Shown here: in pieces, positions 1-5,909 of the stretch | Layout: each line of letters begins with the position of its first letter | Numbering within the stretch: position 1 is the stretch's first letter | Source of the DNA: an uncultured Planctomycetaceae bacterium | Lineage (GTDB): Bacteria; Planctomycetota; Planctomycetia; Planctomycetales; Planctomycetaceae | DNA: 10,409 bases | Direction of reading: 5' to 3' | NCBI GenBank assembly: GCA_903823545.1 | Contig: CAIJTL010001425.1 | Span: 1 to 10,409, forward strand | Position numbers and translations under genes: made by a program | The notes under the pieces: generated by a model | Told to the model about the DNA's origin: nothing | The model's input: the letters and a program-made list of their open reading frames with translations, nothing else | Databases searched by the model: none

Positions 1-80
1 AACTCAAACAAATATGGTGCAGAGCTTGGCCCCGACCAAGGCAACCACAGCTCGCTTAAACATTTTGCGGATGATTGCTT

Positions 81-84
81 GGAG
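81..84 (+). promoter_or_regulatory. Ribosome binding site candidate for ilvE
   Basis: GGAG lies 12 bases before ATG 97 and 3 bases before an in-frame TTG at 88. The spacing to ATG is a little long, so it supports the start without settling it. Confidence 0.4.
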
Positions 85-96
85 AATTTGACCACC

Positions 97-954
97 ATGA
101 AGATTTACCTCGCCGGCAAGCTCGTTGATAAAGAGCAGGCAGTTGTCAGTGTTTTTGATCACGGTTTGCTTTATGGGGACGGGGTCTTTGAAGGAATCCG
201 TGTTTATAGCGGTCGCGTCTTCTTGCTGAAGGCTCATGTCGAGCGTCTGTATGAAAGTGCGAAAGCGATCCGATTGACGATTCCGATCTCGCCAGAAGAA
301 ATGACTCAGGCAGTGAAAGACACTGTTGCAGCGAACAACATCAATGACGGCTATGTGCGTTTGATTGTCACTCGCGGTGCGGGCTCGCTCGGACTCGATA
401 TTCGTCGGACGAGCAACCCGCAGACGATCGTTATCGCCGACACAATCACGCTTTATCCGCGCGAGATCTACGAGAACGGCATGAACCTGATCACGGCGAG
501 TACGATCCGGAATCATCCGGGAGCACTGTCCGCTCGGATTAAGTCGCTGAACTACCTCAACAACATTCTGGCCAAGATCGAAGGAACCGATGCCGGGACC
601 GTCGAAGCATTGATGTTGAATCACAAGGGTGAAGTTGCTGAATGCACTGGCGACAACATTTTCATCATCAAGAACGGGGTGTTGAAGACGCCGTCAGCCG
701 ACGCCGGAATCCTCGAAGGGATTACTCGGAATGCTGTGTTGGATCTCGCTCGCAACGCGGGTATCCCGACACAAGAGACGACGCTCATCCGCCATGACCT
801 CTACGTGGCTGACGAAATGTTTCTCACGGGCACTGCGGCAGAAGTTGTTCCGGTGGTGAGCCTTGATGGCCGACAAATCGGAGATGGCAAGCCGGGTGTG
901 ATGACTCGTCGGTTGTTGGGACTATTTCACGAATTCACGCGGCGAGCGGACTGA
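97..954 (+). CDS. ilvE: Branched-chain amino acid aminotransferase (class IV PLP enzyme)
   Basis: Predicted to transfer the amino group between leucine, isoleucine or valine and 2-oxoglutarate, using pyridoxal phosphate in the cytoplasm. It is the last step of branched-chain amino acid synthesis. Seen in the 285-residue product: YGDGVFEGIRVY near residues 26-37, which is typical of branched-chain rather than D-amino acid aminotransferases; IKSLNYLNN with the likely PLP lysine at K149; and the EVAECTGDNIF stretch with E182 at the usual cofactor-contacting position. The length is normal for the short bacterial and archaeal-like IlvE group. I chose ATG 97 because GGAG lies upstream at 81-84 and MKIYLAGKLVD is a typical family start. 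TTG 79 and TTG 88 are in the same frame, and the frame stays open to the left window edge, so a slightly longer N-terminus is possible. Class IV members with other substrates are the main alternative. Confidence 0.93.
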   Translation: MKIYLAGKLVDKEQAVVSVFDHGLLYGDGVFEGIRVYSGRVFLLKAHVERLYESAKAIRLTIPISPEEMTQAVKDTVAANNINDGYVRLIVTRGAGSLGLDIRRTSNPQTIVIADTITLYPREIYENGMNLITASTIRNHPGALSARIKSLNYLNNILAKIEGTDAGTVEALMLNHKGEVAECTGDNIFIIKNGVLKTPSADAGILEGITRNAVLDLARNAGIPTQETTLIRHDLYVADEMFLTGTAAEVVPVVSLDGRQIGDGKPGVMTRRLLGLFHEFTRRAD

Positions 955-959
955 GTGAC

Positions 960-1310
960 TCAGGCCGATTCTGCTTCGGTACTGTTGCCAACTTCTGGTT
1001 GATTGTTGCGCTGGGGAGTTTCGCGGATTGGTCGAGGTGCGATCTGACTGTCTCGATCATAGGACGGTTGGTCGGTTGATCGTGTTCCAATCACAGAAAA
1101 GAACAGAAAGACCATCCCGATCACACCGATGGCCAACCAAATCAAGCTCCACTCAATTCCTTGAGACGAGACCAAGCCGCCGCTTCGTGGAGCGTCGAGA
1201 TCATCGGTTTCTCCTTGCATGGCAATCTTTCCTGGCAAACGATGGTAGGCATAAACGCGGGCTTGATTGCCCGTTTGGCGAGGCCGGTAACTATCACTAC
1301 TCAGAGTCAT
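960..1310 (-). CDS. Hypothetical single-pass membrane protein
   Basis: I do not recognise the family. Read from ATG 1310 the product is 116 residues. It has a polar N-terminal part rich in Arg, Tyr and Gln (residues 1-52), one strong membrane helix at about 53-75 (the WSLIWLAIGVIGMVFLFF stretch), and a polar tail rich in Gln, Asn, Pro and Arg. There is no signal peptide and no cysteine pattern. The frame also extends to a TTG at 1418 (152 residues), but that start lies only 36 bases from the opposing gene's start and has no Shine-Dalgarno site. ATG 1310 leaves a 144-base divergent region for two promoters. The stop is 5 bases from the ilvE stop, so the two genes converge. An unrelated 108-codon open frame covers the opposite strand, but it has no recognisable feature and the clean membrane helix favours this strand. 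It is a plausible real gene of unknown role. Confidence 0.5.
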   Translation of the reverse strand: MTLSSDSYRPRQTGNQARVYAYHRLPGKIAMQGETDDLDAPRSGGLVSSQGIEWSLIWLAIGVIGMVFLFFSVIGTRSTDQPSYDRDSQIAPRPIRETPQRNNQPEVGNSTEAESA

Positions 1311-1442
1311 GGAACGCAATAACGTCTCTGAATCGTCAAAGATATTTCGAGTAAACGGCGAGAAAACATCCGGCGACTGACGGTTAAAGCGATTGTGTGG
1401 ATGGTATCTTTCTTCCAAGATTCAGGAATTCGACAACAAAGT

Positions 1443-1448
1443 AAGGAG
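1443..1448 (+). promoter_or_regulatory. Strong Shine-Dalgarno site deciding the start at 1455
   Basis: AAGGAG ends 6 bases before ATG 1455, an ideal spacing. It fixes the start of the exported cysteine-module protein, although the frame is open further upstream to 1395. It is the clearest ribosome binding site in the window. Confidence 0.75.
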
Positions 1449-1454
1449 ACTGTC

Positions 1455-2240
1455 ATGCGACAACCAAGCGGTGAGAAGCAAGTTGGCTTTGTCAGTTCCT
1501 TGGCGGTCGTGTTGTTGGGCATGGTTGTGCTGAGCGTTATTCATGCGGATGAATCTCGTTCGTCGGCTGCCAAAAACGTGGCAAGTACTGCAGCGGTCAA
1601 AGAAGCGCTAACGCAGTTTCAGGATTTGATTGGCGGTTGGATTGGAACGGGCCAGCCAAAGCGAGGCTCTGCTGTTGGTGCTTGGCGCGAGAAAGCGGAT
1701 TGGCGATGGAAGTTTGCTGGCGAGCAAGCTGCCCTTGAGTGCGTCGTTGAAGAAGGGAAGTTATTGAAGTCCGCAGTGCTGTCATTTGATCCCGCGAAGA
1801 AGGTATTCCTCCTCAAGGCCGTGGAGCCGATTGAGTCGAAAGAAGAGACGACCGAGCGAGAATACGCCGGTGAGCTTCATGAGAAGAAACTCGTCTTGGA
1901 GTCCGCTGGAACGGATTCATCGGACGCGAGACGAATCACCATTACGCGACTCAACGAGAAGCGGACATTGGTTTTGTTTGAGCGCAAAGCTTCGTCACAA
2001 AACTTCTATTCGCGAATCGCTGAAGTCGGCTACACGCGAGAGGGAACTCGATTGGCAGACTCGGATCAAACTGGTCCCATCTGCGTTGTCACTGGCGGAG
2101 TGGGGACGATTAAGGTCTCGTTCAAAGGTGAGACTTATTGGGTCTGCTGCACCGGTTGTCGTGATGCATTCAACGACGACCCAGAAGGTGTGCTCGCCGA
2201 CTACAAGAAGAAGCTCGAAGAGAAGAAGGCTAAAAAGTAG
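1455..2240 (+). CDS. Exported protein with C-terminal YHS/TRASH-like cysteine module
   Basis: The product has 261 residues. Seen: a hydrophobic stretch at residues 11-30 ending in VIHA before DES, which looks like a signal peptide cleaved near residue 31; a middle region (about 50-200) with GGWIGTG and alternating hydrophobic and charged stretches, consistent with a beta-rich lipocalin-like fold; and a C-terminal module (about 207-250) with cysteines at 210, 231, 232 and 235 in CVVTGG and WVCCTGCRDAF, followed by DPEGVLADY. That arrangement is close to YHS/TRASH domains, which bind metal ions, often copper or other soft metals. The last 12 residues are mostly Lys and Glu. The role in metal sensing, storage or trafficking outside the cytoplasm is inference. 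The gene ends 13 bases before the trpF stop on the other strand. No metal transporter or regulator lies next to it. Confidence 0.85.
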   Translation: MRQPSGEKQVGFVSSLAVVLLGMVVLSVIHADESRSSAAKNVASTAAVKEALTQFQDLIGGWIGTGQPKRGSAVGAWREKADWRWKFAGEQAALECVVEEGKLLKSAVLSFDPAKKVFLLKAVEPIESKEETTEREYAGELHEKKLVLESAGTDSSDARRITITRLNEKRTLVLFERKASSQNFYSRIAEVGYTREGTRLADSDQTGPICVVTGGVGTIKVSFKGETYWVCCTGCRDAFNDDPEGVLADYKKKLEEKKAKK

Positions 2241-2257
2241 CGAATTGTGAACGCTAC
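2232..2257 (-). terminator. Rho-independent terminator of the leftward operon, overlapping two convergent stop codons
   Basis: A perfect 6-bp inverted repeat (GTAGCG at 2237-2242, CGCTAC at 2252-2257) flanks a 9-base loop. Read leftward, the stem is followed directly by five T residues (complement of 2232-2236), the form of an intrinsic terminator. The trpF stop (2254-2256) lies in one arm and the stop of the converging gene (2238-2240) in the other. Read rightward, the stem is followed by a weaker T-rich stretch, so it may also work partly in that direction. The stem is short, which limits confidence. Confidence 0.6.
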
Positions 2258-2964
2258 GATTTCTGTTTCGTCGCTTCGACGATCGAGTCGAAGGCTTGTC
2301 GAGCGGTGGCAACAAAACGTGTGATGAGTTCTGGATCTTTCACGCCCGGAGATGACTCGACGCCGCTGGCCGTGTCGATGCCCCAAGGTTGCACGACTCG
2401 AATGGCCTCGGCGACGTTATCGGGAGTCAGCCCGCCCGCAAGAATCAGAGGTGGCCATGCCTCGCGGTTGTACTCTTCGGCAATCAAATCCCAAGGTGCG
2501 ACTTTGCCTGTTCCACCAAACGCGCCGTCCACTCGCGCATCCAGCAAGCATCCAGCCAGCGGCACATTCAACCGTTTGCACTCAGCGACGAATTCAGAAA
2601 TCGGCTCCAAGCTATTGTTGATTCGGAAGGCTTTCAGTATCTGCCAATCCGGATGCCGCGTGTGAAGTTTGTGCAGGAATTCCGGAGGCTCATCGCCGTG
2701 TAGTTGAATCATGGTGATGCCGACTTGCTCGGCAATCGATTCGACTTCTAAAAGCGAGTGATTCACGAAAAGTCCGACAGCGGTTGGCGAAGCCGCGGGG
2801 GAACGATCGCGAAGCCGATGAGTGATCTCTGCGGCTTGAATCGTTGAAACGGAACGGGGTGACTTCGCGAAGAAATTGAGTCCAATTGCTGACACCGCTT
2901 GATCAGCAATGACCTCGGCCGTCGCAATGTCTCTGATGCCGCAGATTTTGATCCAAACAGACAT
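2254..2964 (-). CDS. trpF: Phosphoribosylanthranilate isomerase
   Basis: Converts N-(5'-phosphoribosyl)anthranilate to the carboxyphenylamino-deoxyribulose phosphate in tryptophan synthesis, in the cytoplasm, using a TIM barrel. The 236-residue product has the expected landmarks: KICGI at the N-terminus with the general-base cysteine C8, QLHGDE at 87-92, LLDA with the probable catalytic aspartate D142, GGTGK at 150-154, LAGGL at 175-179 and DTASGVE at 197-203 in the phosphate-binding end. I chose ATG 2964 because family members begin almost directly with this strand; a TTG at 2991 would add 9 residues. Neither start has a clear Shine-Dalgarno site. It follows argS by 49 bases and is probably the last gene of the operon. 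No other trp gene is in the window, so trpF is split from the rest of the pathway. Confidence 0.96.
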   Translation of the reverse strand: MSVWIKICGIRDIATAEVIADQAVSAIGLNFFAKSPRSVSTIQAAEITHRLRDRSPAASPTAVGLFVNHSLLEVESIAEQVGITMIQLHGDEPPEFLHKLHTRHPDWQILKAFRINNSLEPISEFVAECKRLNVPLAGCLLDARVDGAFGGTGKVAPWDLIAEEYNREAWPPLILAGGLTPDNVAEAIRVVQPWGIDTASGVESSPGVKDPELITRFVATARQAFDSIVEATKQKS

Positions 2965-3013
2965 CGGTTTGTGCCCAAAGAAAAACTTCAACGTTGCAAT
3001 TGCTGAGGTACAA

Positions 3014-4990
3014 TCACATTTGCTCGCAGGTTTTGATGCCGAGCAAATCGAGGCCCACTGCGATCACTCGTGCCGTGAGGTCACATAGCAAAAGGCGGCT
3101 GGTGCGAGTTGCTTCGTCCGGTTCTTTGAGGACCGAGCATTCTTGGTAAAACGTGCTGAAACTGTTGGCGGTTGCGAAAAGATAATCGGTCAGGATGTTT
3201 GGGCGGAATTCCGACAGTACTCCGTCGAGCGCTTCGCTGAAGCGGAGTAGTTGCAATGAGAGTGCTCGCTCGGAAGGGTGCGTGAAGCGAATCTGTCCGG
3301 CACCTTGTCGCAGCGTTTCGCGGTTGATCGATCCTTTGCGGAAGATGCCGCAGACGCGGGCGTAGGCGTATTGCATGTAGGTTGCCGTGTCGCCGGTCGT
3401 CGCAAGCATCTTGTCTTCGTCGTAGACGTAGTCGCTCTCGCGGTTGTGCCGCAGATCGGCGTATTTGATCGCGCCGATCCCAACTGTCTCGGCGACGACT
3501 GCTCGAGTGGCGTCGTCGAGTTCGGGAGTCGGATTGCCAGCGTCGTCTTTCTTTCGGTCGTCGTTCTCATTCACGATCTGTCGAGCTTTTGCGACCGCTG
3601 CATCAAGCAGACTTTCCAGCCCGACGGTGTCACCCGATCGCGTTTTGTAGGGCTTGTTGTCTTTGCCAAGGATCGTGCCGAAGTTGACGTGGACGAACTG
3701 ACGATCGCCATAGCCCCATAGCCGCGCGGTCTCGAACAGCAGTCGGAAATGCTCGCTCTGTCGAGTATCGACAACGTAGATCATCGTGTCAGCGTTGAGT
3801 TCTTTGACTCGATACCGAATGGTGGCGAGGTCGGTCGTGGCGTAGGTGAAGGCGCCGTCACTCTTGCGAATCAAGAACGGAGCCGCGTTGCCTGGGATGA
3901 AAACACAAATGGCTTTATCGCTTTCAACCGCGAGGCCGTTTTTCTGCATCTCCTCAACGACAATCGCCAGCAGCGGGTTGTAGTAGCTCTCTCCGTGCGT
4001 CATGTCGAACTGAATGTCGAGTCGGTCGTAGATCCCTTGAATGGCCGCGAGGCACTGAGGCACGAACTGATTCCACAATCGCGTGTTCTCTTCGTCCCTG
4101 GCATGAAGCTTCGCGGTTTCCAGTCGAGCCAGTTCAGCGATCTGTGGGTGTGCGTCGGCAAGAGCTTTCAGGACTTGCGATGACTCAACCGTTTCGATTT
4201 GCTTATTGAGTGTTTTGATTTGGTCTAGGATCTCGGCAACATCGGTTCGCAGCTTCTTGAGAGCCTTTTCTGCTTGTTTGTCGTTGGGTGCTTTAGTTGC
4301 TTCTGCTGCCTTGAGTTCCGTTTCAAGCTGCGATCGCCGAGTTTCTGCTATTGGCAATTCAGCTTTTGAGTCGTGATAAGTCGAAAGCTGGCTGACCAGG
4401 CGGTAGAGCCGAGCCAATTCACCAACGGCGTTGGATTGGAAGGCCGCTGCATCCAACAAGTTTTTGTATCCAAACAGGATCATGCCGAACTGCGTTCCCC
4501 AGTCGCCGATGTGGTTATCTCCAACAACTTGATGACCGCAGAACTTGAAGACTCGGTACAGAGCGTTGCCGAGCACCGTGCTTCGCAGATGACCGACGTG
4601 CATTGGCTTGGCAACGTTTGGAGCGGAGTAGTCGATAACAACTCGCTTGGGTTTCGCGGCGAGTTCAACCCCTAATCGTGGATCGGCAACAACTGCGTTG
4701 ATTCGCTCGGTCAGCCAATCCTCTTTCAATCGAATGTTGATGAAGCCGGGGCCTGCGACTTCGGGAGGATGACATAAGTCAGAGACCGCTAATTTGCTGA
4801 CGATTTCAGCGGCGAGCGAACGTGGATTTGTGCCACGCTGCTTGGCCAAAGGCATCGCACAGTTTGCTTGAAAGTCACCGAACGTTGCGTCTTGAGTCGG
4901 CTTAATCATTCCGACAAACGGAGCAGGATCAGACGTCAGCTCGGAGAGGACTTTTTCAAACCGGCTACGGAGTTCTGAGAGAGCGTTCAT
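3014..4990 (-). CDS. argS: Arginyl-tRNA synthetase with coiled-coil insertion
   Basis: Charges tRNA-Arg with arginine; class I synthetase, cytoplasmic. The product has 658 residues, longer than the usual 550-600. Seen in order: an N-terminal additive domain (about 1-100) with FGDFQANCAMPLAK; the HIGH motif as HVGH at 131-134 within SAPNVAKPMHVGHLRST; GDNHIGDWGTQFG at 157-169; DGAFTYATTDLA at 378-389; and YKTRSGD at 448-454 in place of KMSKS, a degeneracy usual in this family. The anticodon-binding helical domain (about 525-658) has YMQYAYARV and ends in the normal C-terminal Met. A charged stretch at about 204-272, rich in Lys, Glu, Ala and Gln, forms an extra coiled coil and explains the added length. 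ATG 4990 has no Shine-Dalgarno site. It lies between the small membrane gene and trpF. Confidence 0.98.
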   Translation of the reverse strand: MNALSELRSRFEKVLSELTSDPAPFVGMIKPTQDATFGDFQANCAMPLAKQRGTNPRSLAAEIVSKLAVSDLCHPPEVAGPGFINIRLKEDWLTERINAVVADPRLGVELAAKPKRVVIDYSAPNVAKPMHVGHLRSTVLGNALYRVFKFCGHQVVGDNHIGDWGTQFGMILFGYKNLLDAAAFQSNAVGELARLYRLVSQLSTYHDSKAELPIAETRRSQLETELKAAEATKAPNDKQAEKALKKLRTDVAEILDQIKTLNKQIETVESSQVLKALADAHPQIAELARLETAKLHARDEENTRLWNQFVPQCLAAIQGIYDRLDIQFDMTHGESYYNPLLAIVVEEMQKNGLAVESDKAICVFIPGNAAPFLIRKSDGAFTYATTDLATIRYRVKELNADTMIYVVDTRQSEHFRLLFETARLWGYGDRQFVHVNFGTILGKDNKPYKTRSGDTVGLESLLDAAVAKARQIVNENDDRKKDDAGNPTPELDDATRAVVAETVGIGAIKYADLRHNRESDYVYDEDKMLATTGDTATYMQYAYARVCGIFRKGSINRETLRQGAGQIRFTHPSERALSLQLLRFSEALDGVLSEFRPNILTDYLFATANSFSTFYQECSVLKEPDEATRTSRLLLCDLTARVIAVGLDLLGIKTCEQM

Positions 4991-5055
4991 GAACAGTCTT
5001 TGGAAAAATCAATGTGAGAGCTGAAGGAGTGGAAGGAATCGGTTGGTTGAGCGTC

Positions 5056-5357
5056 TTATGTCTCGCGCGGCTCGCCCAAATCTTTTTTGTCATCGTCGGT
5101 TGGCTTTTGATTTCGACTGAGCGCATAACAGACAAACGACCAAAGGCCAGCGAAGCGAAATTGGCATCGACGTAATGTTCGATGACATAGAACGCGAAAT
5201 AATAAAAGCGGGCTGAGCACCAGATCGCCAGTCCCAAGAGAAGGGCCGTTTTGAGACTCGGATGCTCGATCAACAATAAGGATGACGCCAGGCAACCGCT
5301 CAGCAAGAATAGGATGCCTTTGAGATAAATCAGCCGTGCATCTTTGAGGTCGGCCAT
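5056..5357 (-). CDS. Small two-helix membrane protein, reading frame apparently broken at codon 67
   Basis: From ATG 5357 the frame encodes MADLKDARLIYLKG, a membrane helix at about 12-31, a second at about 36-58, then VIEHYVDANF. After residue 67 the frame runs on for 63 residues of unconvincing sequence to a stop at 4965, inside the start of argS. Moving back one base at about 5157 instead gives RFAGLWSFVCYALSRNQ and a charged tail ending at 5056, for a 100-residue protein that stops 65 bases before argS. From memory, a small planctomycete membrane family has a very similar VIEHYVD-x-x-(Y/F)RFAG-like sequence, so I favour the second reading. A single lost C (AAT TTC CGC in the intact form) would explain it, either as a real mutation or as a sequencing error. 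The function is unknown. The start is 9 bases after the rsfS stop, so it is cotranscribed. Confidence 0.65.
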
Positions 5358-5366
5358 ATTGGACGA

Positions 5367-5870
5367 CTAATTCTTGGTTGCTGCTGTGAGCTCAGCTTCG
5401 GCTTTCCAATTGACTTGCGGAGCATCGGCCCAAAGGTGTTCGAGGTCATACATCTCACGGCCTTCAGGGGACAGGACGTGAAGCACAATGTCGCCGAAAT
5501 CTTGCAAAATCCAGGTTTCGGACTCGCGGCCTTCCACGCCGACTCGTGGGCGGCTGCCGTTTGCCTTCATAAGCATTTCAACCTCTTCCGCGATAGCACG
5601 CATCTGCCGCCCACTGGTTGCTGTCGTGATCACGAAAAAATCCATGATCGGAGTGACCGCCGTCAGATCGAGTACGATGGTCTCCTTTCCTTTGAGCTCT
5701 TCAGCGACTTTCGCTGCCAAGCTCGCCAGTTTGCGACTTGCGGCGCGTCTGGCCGTTAAATCAATCGGTGCTGAGGGAAACTGAATGGTGATCGGAGTAT
5801 CTCCCGGAAAGAGGAATCGGCCAACCGAACCAGCTTGGAAAGATTCCAGACTGGTTCGATTGGCCGACAT
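5367..5870 (-). CDS. rsfS: Ribosomal silencing factor RsfS (Iojap/YbeB family)
   Basis: Binds ribosomal protein uL14 on the large subunit and blocks joining of the small subunit, lowering translation in starvation. The family core is clear at about residues 45-150 of the 167-residue product: KVAEELKGKETIVLDL, MDFFVITTATSGRQMRAIAEE, GVEGRESETWILQDFGDIVLHVL and REMYDLEHLWADA. The roughly 45-residue N-terminal part has no family signature and makes the protein longer than the typical 105-130. ATG 5870 is the first ATG; a TTG at 5897 in frame would add 9 residues. Neither has a Shine-Dalgarno site. A long hairpin sits at codons 2-18, so the true start could be downstream. It lies between the TPR-like gene (39 bases upstream) and the small membrane gene (9 bases downstream). 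Confidence 0.92.
   Translation of the reverse strand: MSANRTSLESFQAGSVGRFLFPGDTPITIQFPSAPIDLTARRAASRKLASLAAKVAEELKGKETIVLDLTAVTPIMDFFVITTATSGRQMRAIAEEVEMLMKANGSRPRVGVEGRESETWILQDFGDIVLHVLSPEGREMYDLEHLWADAPQVNWKAEAELTAATKN
5817..5867 (-). repeat. Long inverted repeat (hairpin) at the start of rsfS
   Basis: Arms at 5817-5839 and 5845-5867 match in 20 of 23 positions around a 5-base centre (5840-5844). Two of the three mismatches are adjacent and near the loop end. In the transcript it begins about 40 bases after the TPR-gene stop and directly after the ATG at 5870. No T tract follows in either direction, so it is not a standard intrinsic terminator. It could be a transcript-stabilising or processing hairpin, an attenuator, or a translation-control element for rsfS. 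Which of these applies cannot be told from sequence. Confidence 0.75.
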
Positions 5871-5909
5871 GCTGTCGGTGTTGGTGTCGATCCGCAAGCG
5901 TCAGCCCGC

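Noticed and set aside
1..91. 3' end of an upstream gene in frame 2, stopping at 89-91
   Set aside because: The frame is open from the left edge, but so is the ilvE frame; 90 bases with no recognisable motif cannot decide it.
4..624. 206-codon open frame on the minus strand opposite ilvE
   Set aside because: It lies fully antisense to a clear ilvE gene, has no recognisable motif, and is best explained by codon bias of the real gene.
1028..1354. 108-codon plus-strand open frame opposite the small membrane protein gene
   Set aside because: Its product has no domain, membrane helix or ribosome binding site; the minus-strand frame has a clear membrane helix.
3278..3721. 147-codon open frame on the plus strand inside argS
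   Set aside because: It is a shadow of argS; the opposite strand carries unbroken synthetase motifs.
5154..5165. Programmed -1 ribosomal frameshift in the small membrane gene
   Set aside because: The bases before the shift do not form an X-XXY-YYZ slippery site. A lost base is simpler, though not excluded by experiment.
5817..5867. Standard intrinsic terminator for the ABC genes
   Set aside because: The hairpin is strong but no T tract follows it on either strand, so it is reported only as an inverted repeat.
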